DNA of 64,000 nucleotides from Rhizobium sp. C4 (GTDB lineage: Bacteria; Pseudomonadota; Alphaproteobacteria; Rhizobiales; Rhizobiaceae), in assembly GCF_021026315.1 (NCBI RefSeq), contig NZ_JAJNCX010000014.1:59541-123540 (forward strand), given 5' to 3'. The translations under genes and the position numbers were made by a program. Below are positions 10,261 through 18,522 of this stretch, piece after piece; position 1 is the first letter of the stretch; every line of letters starts with the position of its first letter. The notes beneath the pieces are model-generated. The model made no database searches and was not told where the DNA came from. It saw nothing but the letters and a program-made list of their open reading frames with translations.

Positions 10261-12546
10261 ATGGTCGGCAAGGATAAGGGCACGCGCAATCTCGCGTCCG
10301 TCACGGAGCAGGAAGCGCTTGATTTTCATGCGCGCGGACGGCCGGGCAAGCTCGAAATTTCCCCCACAAAGCCGATGGCGACGCAGCGCGACCTGGCGCT
10401 GGCCTATTCGCCGGGCGTCGCCGTGCCCGTCAAGGCGATCGCCGACGATCCGTCGCGGGCCTATGACTATACGACGCGCGGCAACATGGTTGCGGTCATT
10501 TCCAACGGCACGGCCATTCTGGGCCTCGGCAATCTGGGCGCGCTGGCCTCCAAGCCGGTGATGGAAGGCAAATCCGTCCTCTTCAAGCGCTTCGCCGATG
10601 TCGATTCCATCGATCTTGAAGTGGATACCGAAGACCCGGACGAATTCATCAATTGCGTGCGCTTCCTCGGCCCCTCCTTCGGCGGCATCAATCTGGAAGA
10701 CATCAAGGCGCCCGAATGCTTCATCATCGAGCAGCGCCTGCGCGAAATCATGGACATCCCGGTTTTCCATGACGACCAGCATGGCACCGCGATCATCGCG
10801 GCAGCCGGCCTCCTCAATGCGCTGGCGCTGACGGGCCGCGATTTCAAGACGACCAAGCTCGTCTGCAACGGCGCGGGCGCGGCGGCAATCGCCTGTATCG
10901 AGCTCATCAAGTCGATGGGCTTTGCGCCGGAAAATGTCACACTCTGCGACACCAAGGGCGTGATCTATCAGGGCCGCACCGAGGGCATGAACCAGTGGAA
11001 GTCGGCCCATGCCGTGAAGACCGACCGCCGGTCGCTCAAGGAAGCCATGGTCGGCGCCGATGTCTTCTTCGGCCTTTCCAGCAAGGGCGCGCTGACGGAT
11101 GAGATGGTGCTGTCGATGGCGGCAAACCCGATCATCTTCGCCATGGCAAACCCGGACCCGGAAATCGCCCCGGAAGATGTGGCGCGACTGCGCAGCGACG
11201 CGATCGTCGCGACCGGCCGCTCGGACTATCCGAACCAGGTCAACAATGTGCTGGGCTTCCCTTACATTTTCCGCGGCGCACTGGATGTCCGCGCCTCTAC
11301 GATCAATGACGACATGAAGATCGCCGCCGCCAATGCGCTGGCCGACCTCGCCCGCGCCGACGTGCCGGACGATGTGGCGGCAGCCTATCAGGGCAATCGC
11401 CCCCGCTTCGGACCGCAGTACATCATTCCGGTGCCGTTCGACCCGCGCCTTATTGCGGCGATCCCGGTGGCTGTTGCCAGGGCTGCGATGGAATCGGGCG
11501 TGGCGCGCAAGCCGATCCTCGATCTCGAGGCCTATGCCCGCGAACTCAACGCCCGGCGCGACCCGATCGCCTCGACCCTGCAGCGGCTCTATCAATATGT
11601 CCGCCGCAACCCGAAGCGTGTCGTCTTTGCCGAGGGCGAGGAAGAGCAGGTCATGCGCGCTGCCCTTTCCTATGTGAACCAGCAGCTTGGCACGGCCATC
11701 CTGCTCGGCCGCGAGGACCAGATGCGCGAGACGGCGGAAAAGGCAGGCGTCGATCTGAACCGTCCGGGCATCGAGATCGTCAACGCTCGGCTTTCGACCC
11801 GCAACGAGGCCTATACGGACTATCTCTATTCGCGCCTGCAGCGGCAGGGCTATCTCTATCGCGACGTCCAGCGCCTCATCAACAATGACCGAAACCATTT
11901 TGCAGCCTGCATGGTGGCACTTGGCGATGCCGATGGCATGGTGTCGGGCACGACGCGAAACTATTCGACGGTGCTGGAAGACGTGAAGCGCTGCATCGAT
12001 GTCAGGAGCGGGCATCGCATGATCGGCGTTTCGATCGTGCTGGCGCGCGGCCGCACGGTGCTGGTAGCCGATACGGCCGTCCACGACATGCCGAATTCGG
12101 AACAGTTGGCCGATATCGCGGAAGAAGCCGCAGGGCTTGCCCGCCGCCTCGGCTATGAGCCGCGCGTCGCGATGCTCGCCTATTCCACCTTCGGCCATCC
12201 GTCCGGCGAGCGTTCAGACCGCGTCATCGAGGCGGTGAAAATCCTCGACCGCCGCCGCGTCGATTTCGAATATGACGGCGAGATGGCTGCCGATGTGGCG
12301 CTCAATCCGAAGGTGATGGAGCAATATCCGTTCTGCCGGCTTTCCGGCACCGCCAATGTGCTGGTCATGCCGGCTTTCCACTCGGCCTCCATCTCGACGA
12401 AGATGCTGCAGGAGCTGGGCGGCTCGACGGTCATCGGCCCGATCCTTGTCGGGCTCGAAAAGTCGGTCCAGATCGTTTCCATCGGGGCCAAGGACAGCGA
12501 CATCGTCAACATGGCGGCGATCGCCGCCTATAATGCCAGCACCTGA
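10261..12546 (+). CDS. maeB: NADP-type malic enzyme with C-terminal phosphotransacetylase-like domain
   Basis: Oxidatively decarboxylates malate to pyruvate, producing NADPH and linking the TCA cycle to gluconeogenesis and acetyl-CoA supply on C4-dicarboxylates. Residues 1 to about 430 are the malic enzyme, with PMATQRDLALAYSPGVA, VFHDDQHGTAI and VCNGAGAAAIACIELI (nucleotide-binding). Residues from about 440 to 761 match phosphate acetyltransferase (PTA); in rhizobial enzymes this tail lacks PTA activity and is regulatory. The length of 761 matches the tme/dme family. A good ribosome site (AAGGTGAGG) precedes the ATG. The NADP preference is inferred from similarity to the tme branch, and the related NAD enzyme cannot be fully excluded. 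Confidence 0.93.
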   Translation: MVGKDKGTRNLASVTEQEALDFHARGRPGKLEISPTKPMATQRDLALAYSPGVAVPVKAIADDPSRAYDYTTRGNMVAVISNGTAILGLGNLGALASKPVMEGKSVLFKRFADVDSIDLEVDTEDPDEFINCVRFLGPSFGGINLEDIKAPECFIIEQRLREIMDIPVFHDDQHGTAIIAAAGLLNALALTGRDFKTTKLVCNGAGAAAIACIELIKSMGFAPENVTLCDTKGVIYQGRTEGMNQWKSAHAVKTDRRSLKEAMVGADVFFGLSSKGALTDEMVLSMAANPIIFAMANPDPEIAPEDVARLRSDAIVATGRSDYPNQVNNVLGFPYIFRGALDVRASTINDDMKIAAANALADLARADVPDDVAAAYQGNRPRFGPQYIIPVPFDPRLIAAIPVAVARAAMESGVARKPILDLEAYARELNARRDPIASTLQRLYQYVRRNPKRVVFAEGEEEQVMRAALSYVNQQLGTAILLGREDQMRETAEKAGVDLNRPGIEIVNARLSTRNEAYTDYLYSRLQRQGYLYRDVQRLINNDRNHFAACMVALGDADGMVSGTTRNYSTVLEDVKRCIDVRSGHRMIGVSIVLARGRTVLVADTAVHDMPNSEQLADIAEEAAGLARRLGYEPRVAMLAYSTFGHPSGERSDRVIEAVKILDRRRVDFEYDGEMAADVALNPKVMEQYPFCRLSGTANVLVMPAFHSASISTKMLQELGGSTVIGPILVGLEKSVQIVSIGAKDSDIVNMAAIAAYNAST

Positions 12547-12555
12547 TTTCACGGT

Positions 12556-12580
12556 ACGGGCCGGCAATGTCGGCCCGTTT
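12556..12580 (+). terminator. Terminator-like hairpin after maeB
   Basis: ACGGGCCG (12556-12563) and CGGCCCGT (12571-12578) form a perfect 8-bp stem with a 7-base loop, followed by only three T residues. It lies just after the maeB stop and before the stress promoter of the next gene. The short T-run makes it a moderate terminator. Confidence 0.6.
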
Positions 12581-12590
12581 GCCCCACTCC

Positions 12591-12616
12591 GGAACCTTTT
12601 CTCCACGGCCTGCGTT
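12591..12616 (+). promoter_or_regulatory. EcfG/RpoE2-type general stress promoter
   Basis: GGAAC at 12591-12595 is followed after 17 bases by CGTT at 12613-12616. This is the consensus of the alphaproteobacterial general stress sigma factor EcfG (RpoE2 in Sinorhizobium). It points at the DUF3309 gene starting at 12714, leaving a leader of roughly 90 nt. I compared the other GGAAC occurrences I noticed between genes and found none with the proper partner. Confidence 0.65.
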
Positions 12617-12713
12617 AGGTCGATGACGAAGCCATGATCAAGGCTTCCGGCAGAAGGCCGATGTCCGAAGGACATTCGTGTTCGCCTTTTGCCAAACGCG
12701 AGAGGAGAATTTC

Positions 12714-12872
12714 ATGACCATTACCACGATCCTGCTGATCATCCTGGTGCTGCTGCTGCTGGGTGCCATTCCGAGCTGGCCGCATTCGCGCTCCTGGGGC
12801 TATGGCCCGTCGGGCGGTATCGGCCTCATCCTGGTCATCCTCATCGTTTTGATGCTGATGGGGCGAATCTGA
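12714..12872 (+). CDS. DUF3309 small membrane protein
   Basis: A 52-residue protein with two hydrophobic helices (ITTILLIILVLLLLGAIP and IGLILVILIVLMLMG) joined by a short Trp/Pro/Gly-rich loop containing SWPHSRSWGYGPSGG, the hallmark of DUF3309. The family is widespread in Proteobacteria and has no assigned biochemical role. The ribosome site AGAGGAG supports the ATG at 12714 rather than the longer frame beginning upstream. An EcfG-type promoter lies about 100 bp upstream, so it probably belongs to the general stress response. It converges with xseA 15 bp away. Confidence 0.85.
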   Translation: MTITTILLIILVLLLLGAIPSWPHSRSWGYGPSGGIGLILVILIVLMLMGRI

Positions 12873-12887
12873 CGCCAGTCTTCTGAT

Positions 12888-14471
12888 TTAGAACAGGCTG
12901 CCCTGCTCCGGCTTTTTCGTCGGGGCAGGCTTTTCGCCTTTCTTGCGCGGGGAGGCGGCGTGGCCGCTCTCCCCCGTAAAGGCCGAAATCCGGCCATCGG
13001 CGAACTCGATTGCGATCGGCTGGTCCTCGGAAACCTGAGCGGCGGAAGATAGGATCGCATCCTTCTCGTCGCGGATCACGGCATAGCCACGCTTCAGAAC
13101 ATTTTTGTAGGATAGCGACAACAGCATGCGCTCATGCGCGGCAAGCGCGGAGCGCTCACGCGAGACGCGTGTGGCAAGTGCTGTATCCGCGCGCAGCGCC
13201 AGACCTTTCAACCGATCACCGGATCTTCCGATTTCATGCGCAAGCCGCCCCGGCAGGCCTGCGAGCGCTGCGTCAGCCCGCGTGATCCGCGAGCGGCTGC
13301 GATCAACAAGGCGCTCCACTGAGCGCTCGGCGCGCGCCATGCGCTGATCGAGCATCTGGCGGCGTTCCGCGATACGGCTTGCCAGCACATCCGGGCGAAG
13401 CTTGCTCGCGGCAGCATCGAACGCGCGGCGCTTGTTCAGCGTGTTGAGTTCCAGCCCCCGGCCAAGGCTTGAGGCGGCGCGGTCCAGCCGCTGCTGCGGC
13501 AGCGCCAGCAATTGGTCCAGCGAAGGCAGGGCGCGGACAAGGGCGCGGACGGATTGGCGGTTTGCCTCCATCTGCCGCGTCACGGCGGCCTTCAGACGCG
13601 CCGAGAGTGTCGCCACCTGCGCTTCCAGATCGGCCTTCACCGGCACGGCCATTTCGGCAGCACCCGTTGGCGTCGGCGCGCGCACATCGGCGGCATAATC
13701 GATCAGCGTCCAGTCGGTCTCGTGGCCGACGGCGGAAATCAGCGGGATTTCGCTCTCGGCAGCCGCGCGCACCACGGCCTCGTCGTTGAAGCTCCAGAGG
13801 TCTTCCAGCGATCCACCGCCGCGCGCGACGATCAGGAGATCCGGTCTTGCGATCGGCCCGTCCTCTTCCAGAGCGTTGAAGCCGCGAATGGCGTTGGCCA
13901 CCTCGTCGCCCGAGCCTTCGCCCTGCACCTTGACCGGCCAGACGATGACATGGACGGGGAAGCGGTCGGAAATGCGATGCAGGATATCGCGGATGACCGC
14001 CCCGGTCGGCGAGGTCACGACGCCGATCACCTTCGGCATATAGGGCAGAAGCTGCTTGCGGCCCTCGTCGAACAGGCCTTCGGCGGCAAGCTTGCGCTTG
14101 CGCTCCTCGATTAGCGCCATCAGCGCACCGGCACCGGCGGGTTCGAGGTTTTCAATGACGATCTGGTATTTGGACGAACCGGGGAAGGTCGTGACCTTGC
14201 CGGTGGCAATCACTTCCATGCCCTCTTCGGGCCGAAAGCGCAGCTTGGAGAAACTGCCCTTCCAGATCACCGCATCGATGCGGGAGCGATCATCCTTCAG
14301 GCTGAAATAGGCATGGCCTGAGGAATGCGGGCCGCGATAGCCGGAAATCTCGCCGCGCAGGCGCACATGGTCGAAGGCGTTTTCGACCGTGCGCTTGATC
14401 GATCCGGAGAGTTCCGAAACCGAATATTCGTAGAGATTTGTCGCCGAATCGGGATCGAAGAGATTGGTCAT
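12888..14471 (-). CDS. xseA: Exodeoxyribonuclease VII large subunit
   Basis: Catalytic subunit of exonuclease VII, which degrades single-stranded DNA bidirectionally together with small subunit XseB (not in this window). An N-terminal OB fold ([20 protein letters not shown]) binds DNA. The catalytic region has [29 protein letters not shown] and [20 protein letters not shown] near residue 250. A long helical arm follows, and a Lys/Pro-rich C-terminal tail (from about 500) is typical of rhizobial versions. Length of 527 residues is normal. The ATG at 14471 has no strong ribosome site. Confidence 0.95.
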   Translation of the reverse strand: MTNLFDPDSATNLYEYSVSELSGSIKRTVENAFDHVRLRGEISGYRGPHSSGHAYFSLKDDRSRIDAVIWKGSFSKLRFRPEEGMEVIATGKVTTFPGSSKYQIVIENLEPAGAGALMALIEERKRKLAAEGLFDEGRKQLLPYMPKVIGVVTSPTGAVIRDILHRISDRFPVHVIVWPVKVQGEGSGDEVANAIRGFNALEEDGPIARPDLLIVARGGGSLEDLWSFNDEAVVRAAAESEIPLISAVGHETDWTLIDYAADVRAPTPTGAAEMAVPVKADLEAQVATLSARLKAAVTRQMEANRQSVRALVRALPSLDQLLALPQQRLDRAASSLGRGLELNTLNKRRAFDAAASKLRPDVLASRIAERRQMLDQRMARAERSVERLVDRSRSRITRADAALAGLPGRLAHEIGRSGDRLKGLALRADTALATRVSRERSALAAHERMLLSLSYKNVLKRGYAVIRDEKDAILSSAAQVSEDQPIAIEFADGRISAFTGESGHAASPRKKGEKPAPTKKPEQGSLF

Positions 14472-14598
14472 GACAAGAGGAAATACACGCTCACGCCCGG
14501 CTCGAAAAGCACACCTTGTGCGTTTCTGCGGGGAAAGCCGAGGTGCGAAAAAACGATGACAGCGTTCGTTCGATCTCGATCAGGCAATAATACGAGAT

Positions 14599-14620
14599 AT
14601 TTTTCAACGGCTTGAAAAAT
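14599..14620. promoter_or_regulatory. Perfect inverted repeat upstream of xseA and the spike-base gene
   Basis: ATTTTTCAA (14599-14607) and TTGAAAAAT (14612-14620) are perfect 9-bp arms around CGGC. The site lies 128 bp upstream of xseA and 103 bp upstream of the divergent small gene. It lacks a T-run after the hairpin, so an operator is as likely as a terminator. Confidence 0.4.
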
Positions 14621-14722
14621 CCGATGGCGCATTGGCAGCCTTGCGGATGCCGATCGTTTTCCCCGCGTTTCTCGGCGCCTTCACAATGGGGCTCTTTCAT
14701 GCCGAACAGGAAAGGCTCCAAC

Positions 14723-14986
14723 ATGGCAGATCGGTTTTCAGAAGCTGCGCCCCCGCTCACCGGGCCGGCGACCCATGCATTTCCCATCAACCCCGCCGAC
14801 GGCACAAATTTCGCGGAGGTGACCCGCGCCATCTATTGCGGCGTTGCCGGCGATATCGTTGCGATCATGCTCTCGGGCGCGGTCGTTACCTTCGCCAATG
14901 TGGCGTCGGGAACGCTGCTTCCGTTGCGCGCGACCCGGGTCATGGCTGCCGGAACAACCGCGGGTGGATTAATAGGATTAGTGTAA
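14723..14986 (+). CDS. Orphan spike-base-like protein (RCAP_Rcc01079 / GTA-tail-associated family)
   Basis: An 87-residue protein whose core (ITRAIYCGVAGDIVAIM-like: VTRAIYCGVAGDIVAIML) followed by VTFANVASGTLLPLRATRV and an alanine/glycine/threonine-rich end matches the pattern I know from the spike base protein of the Rhodobacter gene transfer agent and related phage tails. It contains no other domain and no signal peptide. The ATG at 14723 has AGGAAAGG upstream; an in-frame ATG at 14699 is a less likely start. No other phage or GTA gene is nearby, so it is an orphan. The assignment rests on remembered motif similarity. Confidence 0.65.
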   Translation: MADRFSEAAPPLTGPATHAFPINPADGTNFAEVTRAIYCGVAGDIVAIMLSGAVVTFANVASGTLLPLRATRVMAAGTTAGGLIGLV

Positions 14987-15000
14987 TCTAAGCATGGCAG

Positions 15001-15051
15001 GCGCAAGCATAATGTGTCAGTATTATGTCTGGGAGTGGTCATGTCTTGCGC
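15001..15051. promoter_or_regulatory. Nested inverted repeats upstream of the small membrane gene
   Basis: GCGCAAG (15001-15007) pairs with CTTGCGC (15045-15051), and inside it CATAAT (15008-15013) pairs with ATTATG (15022-15027). The site lies 110-160 bp upstream of the GTG at 15167 and immediately after the spike-base-like gene. The inner repeat could be an operator. No known consensus is recognised. Confidence 0.35.
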
Positions 15052-15166
15052 TTGTGCCACATTGTGACAACGCAAGGACGTGAACCAGAGGAGACGTTAG
15101 GCATTTCTTCAAGGCTAGGCCTTAAGTTAGCCGCATTGAAGAATTTTGGCTTGAGAGGAGATGGCA

Positions 15167-15412
15167 GTGATTTCTGCGACATCCATCGCTTTGGGGATGA
15201 TTGCCGTCCAGTTGCGTTCGGCTGTTGCCTATGCTGTCATTTCGACCTTCATTTTCATCGCCTTCGTCGCGGCGGTCTTCATGTCCGGCGGCATGGCGCA
15301 GTGGTTGTTGCTTCTGCAGTCGGTCCTGCTCTTCAACGCCGGAATTGGCGCGGAAGTCATCCTGTTGACGCTGTTCGAGGTCTTCCGCCGCCGCCGTCAG
15401 GCGCGCAGCTGA
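15167..15412 (+). CDS. Small two-helix membrane protein, possibly SyrA/ExoX-like
   Basis: An 81-residue protein with two transmembrane helices (VAYAVISTFIFIAFVAAVF and WLLLLQSVLLFNAGIGAEVI) and a basic C-terminus (FRRRRQARS) that should face the cytoplasm. GAGAGGAG at 15153-15160 leaves no room for the ATG at 15161 but is spaced 6 nt from the in-frame GTG at 15167, so the GTG is chosen. The hydrophobic pattern with a central S-G and W recalls the rhizobial exopolysaccharide-repressor proteins SyrA/ExoX, but the similarity is weak. It converges with the cyclase gene 9 bp away. Confidence 0.6.
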   Translation: MISATSIALGMIAVQLRSAVAYAVISTFIFIAFVAAVFMSGGMAQWLLLLQSVLLFNAGIGAEVILLTLFEVFRRRRQARS

Positions 15413-15421
15413 TCCGAACCT

Positions 15422-17281
15422 TCAATCCAGCGTGTAAAGCCCAAGCCCGCCATAATCCCTGATCTCATGCGTGCCGATGCCGCGGAGCGGCTTTTCTGAA
15501 CGCGTGCCCGCACAAGGGCCGATCAGGATCGAGGTCTGGTGCTGCTTGTTGGCTTCCTGCAGCCGCGCGGCAAGGTTCACGGCCTCGCCATGCGCGGTGT
15601 AGTCAAGCTTGCCGCCAATGCCCACTTCCCCCAGGATGACGGGGCCGGTTTCAATGCCGATGCGGGTCCTGCCAAAGGACACCGCGGAAAAGGCAGGGCG
15701 GCCGCGCATTTCCTCCGTCAGTGCCCGGATTTCGCCCGCGCAGGCAATCGCGACATCGACATGACCGGCGAGATCTTCCGGCGCGTTGAACAGCGCATGA
15801 ACCGCATCGCCCACCACCTTGTCGATCATCCCGCCGCGCCGCTCGATCAGTCCGTTTACCTCGGAGAAATAGGTGTCCAGCAGCTCGACCAGCGTCTTGG
15901 GATCAATCCGGCGGGCAAGTGCGGAAAACCCCTCGATGTCGGTGAAAAGCGCGGTCACCTCCCGCGCCTCGCCTGCCATCCTTGCCGCCTCAGGTGCCTC
16001 TAGGTAGCGGTCGACCACGCTTTTCGGCAGATACTGGCCGAATCGGGCCCGGGCCCGACGCTCGGCCTCCCGCACCCGGGAATATTGCGCCGTGGTGACC
16101 ACGGTCAGGATGGCCGCGAGTGCCACCGACGCCGAGAAGCCATCCAGGAGCAGACCGGTCGTTCCATATGCGGCGACGGTTGTTGCGCAGGTAAAGAGGA
16201 TCACGGCCAGTCCGGTGGCGACGAGACCCGCTGGCCGAAAGCGCGCAGCCGCAAGCGACAGAAGTGAGCCGGCGAGAAGAACATAGAGCGCTTCATACCG
16301 GACAATCCAGGAGACGCGCTGAGGCAGCCGGCCCGCCATCAGTCCTCGCGTCAGATCCGCGTGGATTTGAACGCTGGGTTCCAGCGGCATCGACGCGGTC
16401 GCCCGCAGGCCGCCGAAACTGGGCAGGCTGCTGCCGACGAAAAGAATGCGCCCGGCGATCCGGGTTTCCGGCGTTCCGCCTGAAAGCACGTCCGCTGCCG
16501 AAATGGTCCGCGCCGCCTGTTCGTCCGCCTTCGAGGCAACGAAACGCAGGGTTCCATCCTCCGTCAGATCGAAGCGGCCGGCAGCTATCCTCAAGTGCGG
16601 AGGCCGGTCTTCCAGGACAGGCGGCATGGTTTTCAGGAAGGCGAGCTGCACCGCCGCGAGCGCCAGCGTGGCATGGGCACTGCCGGCAAAGATGGCATAG
16701 GGCTGGACGCGCCGGACGCGGGCGTCCCCGTCGCCGATCAGGAATGTGCCGGCGGAGGCCTGCGCGCTGCCAAGAAACGGCGGGCAGGCGGTCTCGACAC
16801 CATCGATGAACCAGCCGCCCGGAAGCGTCGCGTTGCGGGCGGCAACCAGCGGCAGGCTTGGCCCGGCGCTCAGGCCCGGCCGGTCGGAAACCAGAAATCC
16901 GAGCGCCGTCGGCGCGCTTCCGATGGCCTTTGCCAGCTCGATGTTGACGGGCCCGGCCGGGTCGCAATCGGCGCTGAAGACGAGATCGAAGCCGATGGCG
17001 GCGGGCCGGGCGGCGGCGATTGCGGTTGCGAGCCTTGCCGTCTCCGCCCGTGTCCACGGCTTGCCGTTCAGGGAGGCGAGTGCGGCCCGATCAATGTCGA
17101 TCACGACGATCCGGTCGTCGCGGGCGGCCGGCAAAGCCTGTGTCAGCGCGTCGAAATAGAGCTCGCGCGGCCCCTCCAGAACGCTCTGGGGCAGAAAAGA
17201 CACGGCGAGCGCAACGACGGTCGTCGCCCAGATCCCGAACCGGATCGGCTTCAACGTCTTCGCTGTCCAGAAGCCCCGCAA
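15422..17281 (-). CDS. CHASE2-domain class III adenylate/guanylate cyclase
   Basis: Makes a cyclic nucleotide (probably cAMP) in response to an extracytoplasmic signal. The order is one N-terminal membrane segment, an extracellular CHASE2 sensor (about 40-330), three closely spaced helices (about 335-405), and a class III cyclase domain. The catalytic metal aspartates lie in ALFTDIEGFSALA near 445 and DKVVGDAVHALFN some 40 residues on. The TTG at 17281 starts 7 bp after the crp-like stop codon, so the two genes are an operon. Start choice is uncertain because no ATG precedes the first helix. Substrate (ATP rather than GTP) is inferred from family prevalence in rhizobia. Confidence 0.9.
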   Translation of the reverse strand: MRGFWTAKTLKPIRFGIWATTVVALAVSFLPQSVLEGPRELYFDALTQALPAARDDRIVVIDIDRAALASLNGKPWTRAETARLATAIAAARPAAIGFDLVFSADCDPAGPVNIELAKAIGSAPTALGFLVSDRPGLSAGPSLPLVAARNATLPGGWFIDGVETACPPFLGSAQASAGTFLIGDGDARVRRVQPYAIFAGSAHATLALAAVQLAFLKTMPPVLEDRPPHLRIAAGRFDLTEDGTLRFVASKADEQAARTISAADVLSGGTPETRIAGRILFVGSSLPSFGGLRATASMPLEPSVQIHADLTRGLMAGRLPQRVSWIVRYEALYVLLAGSLLSLAAARFRPAGLVATGLAVILFTCATTVAAYGTTGLLLDGFSASVALAAILTVVTTAQYSRVREAERRARARFGQYLPKSVVDRYLEAPEAARMAGEAREVTALFTDIEGFSALARRIDPKTLVELLDTYFSEVNGLIERRGGMIDKVVGDAVHALFNAPEDLAGHVDVAIACAGEIRALTEEMRGRPAFSAVSFGRTRIGIETGPVILGEVGIGGKLDYTAHGEAVNLAARLQEANKQHQTSILIGPCAGTRSEKPLRGIGTHEIRDYGGLGLYTLD

Positions 17282-17287
17282 GCCGGT

Positions 17288-17998
17288 TCAGTCCTCGTCC
17301 GGCTCGGCGATGGTGAGAAGCCGCTGCGTGTTGCAGTCCATGACGCTGCCCTGACGGCGGATCGCGCCGCGCTCCTCAAGACTGACGATCGCGCGGTTGA
17401 TCTTGGGGCGGCTCGCTCCCAGGATGCCGGCGATGTCGGTCTGGCTGAGCGCCAGTTGCAGGCTGGCGCTGTCGGGCAGGTCCTCGCCATGGATCTGGCG
17501 CAGCGTTGCCAGCAGGAAGCGTGCAACCCGCGCTTCCAGATCATAGAGTGCAATGGTCTCCAGCTGATCGGTGGTTTCCCGCAGCCGGCGGGTCAGGTAG
17601 CGGATGACTGCGCGCGCCGCCTCGGGATGGGCGTCCAGAAGGGCGAGGAAATCCCGTTTCGAGATGATGTAGCCTTCGCTTGCCACCGCGGCGGTCGCGT
17701 CGGCGGACCGCGGCTCGCCGTCCAGCAGCGCCATCTCGCCAAGGATTGTGCCCGGCTCGACATGGCGCAGCACAAGCTCCTTGCCCTGCTGCGTCACGAG
17801 GGAAATGCGGATGCGCCCGGAGGCCAGCGCGATCATGAAGCCGCCCTCGTCGCCGCGCTGGAAGATCGAGCCTCCGGCTGGCCAGTTTCTGGCCACGGCA
17901 ATGTCGCCGATCAGCCCGATCAGGCTGTCGCTGAAGTCCTCAAAGATCGGAAACGAGCGCCAGAATGCGGCGCGTTTCGGTGCCCCCGCCATGTCCAT
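17288..17998 (-). CDS. CRP/FNR-family cyclic-nucleotide-binding transcriptional regulator
   Basis: An N-terminal cyclic-nucleotide-binding beta-roll (about 15-135) contains the phosphate-binding-cassette-like stretch GEMALLDGEPRSADATA, and a C-terminal winged helix contains LSQTDIAGILGASRPKINRAI. There are no FNR-type N-terminal cysteines, so a CRP-like rather than oxygen-sensing role is favoured. The frame is open upstream to 18082, but that part is Arg-rich and unlike the family; MDMAGAPKRAAFW at 17998 is the likely start, giving 236 residues. It directly precedes the CHASE2 cyclase, so receptor and producer of the nucleotide are probably co-expressed. Confidence 0.88.
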   Translation of the reverse strand: MDMAGAPKRAAFWRSFPIFEDFSDSLIGLIGDIAVARNWPAGGSIFQRGDEGGFMIALASGRIRISLVTQQGKELVLRHVEPGTILGEMALLDGEPRSADATAAVASEGYIISKRDFLALLDAHPEAARAVIRYLTRRLRETTDQLETIALYDLEARVARFLLATLRQIHGEDLPDSASLQLALSQTDIAGILGASRPKINRAIVSLEERGAIRRQGSVMDCNTQRLLTIAEPDED

Positions 17999-18103
17999 GC
18001 CACCGTCTGAATGTCCCGCGATGACTTTGGCGGAGCGGCAGCGCGCATGCAACAGAAAAGAACGGGCGCGCGCGCCGCGCATCCTTTCAGCAATCCTTGC
18101 TTA

Positions 18104-18337
18104 TCATCCGCGCGGTCCCTCCGAACCGCGAAGGGGCGTCTTGCATGCCGCCTTGCCGGAGGAAACGCAGGTCTCGTGCTGCAGCACGCCGAACTGGGCC
18201 GGCTTCAGCCCGGTGGCCGAAAGGCTCCGCGTCTTGACCGGCGCGGGCTGGAAGGAAGCGCCCGTGTCCTGCTGTGGAGCAAGGGCGATCACGCCTCCAA
18301 CGACGCTTGCGACAAAGAAGAGGGAAATTCTGGTCAT
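18104..18337 (-). CDS. Small putative secreted protein
   Basis: A 77-residue frame beginning MTRISLFFVASVVGGVIAL, a plausible Sec signal peptide or membrane anchor. It is followed by a polar mature part with two cysteines 8 apart (ETCVSSGKAACK) that could form a disulfide. It reads in the same direction as the CRP/cyclase pair and ends about 105 bp before the regulator. GGATAGG lies upstream of the ATG. I do not recognise a family. It may be a real exported protein of the same unit or a chance frame. Confidence 0.5.
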   Translation of the reverse strand: MTRISLFFVASVVGGVIALAPQQDTGASFQPAPVKTRSLSATGLKPAQFGVLQHETCVSSGKAACKTPLRGSEGPRG

Positions 18338-18522
18338 GGCCTATCCGCCCGGGTTCCTGTTGAAGGTCACAATGCGCGGTTGCGGCAGACCTTGCAGTTA
18401 CCCCGGGAACCTTCCCGAACAGGCCTGTTCAGCTGAATTTCGCAGGTAACCTTAACAGTTCGCTTACTCGTTCGTCTTAGGGTCCCATACTGACGACAAG
18501 CCCCTCTTAGTGGACATTCCCA

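Noticed and set aside
9457..12198. Very long minus-strand frame opposite maeB and part of mutS
   Set aside because: It runs antisense to well-supported maeB and in a different frame from mutS. Long false frames are expected in GC-rich DNA, and its composition (many Arg, His, Ala, Gly) is typical of a shadow.
18406..18429. GGAAC followed by GTT before the large chemoreceptor
   Set aside because: The spacing is about two bases shorter than the EcfG consensus, so it was not called as a stress promoter.
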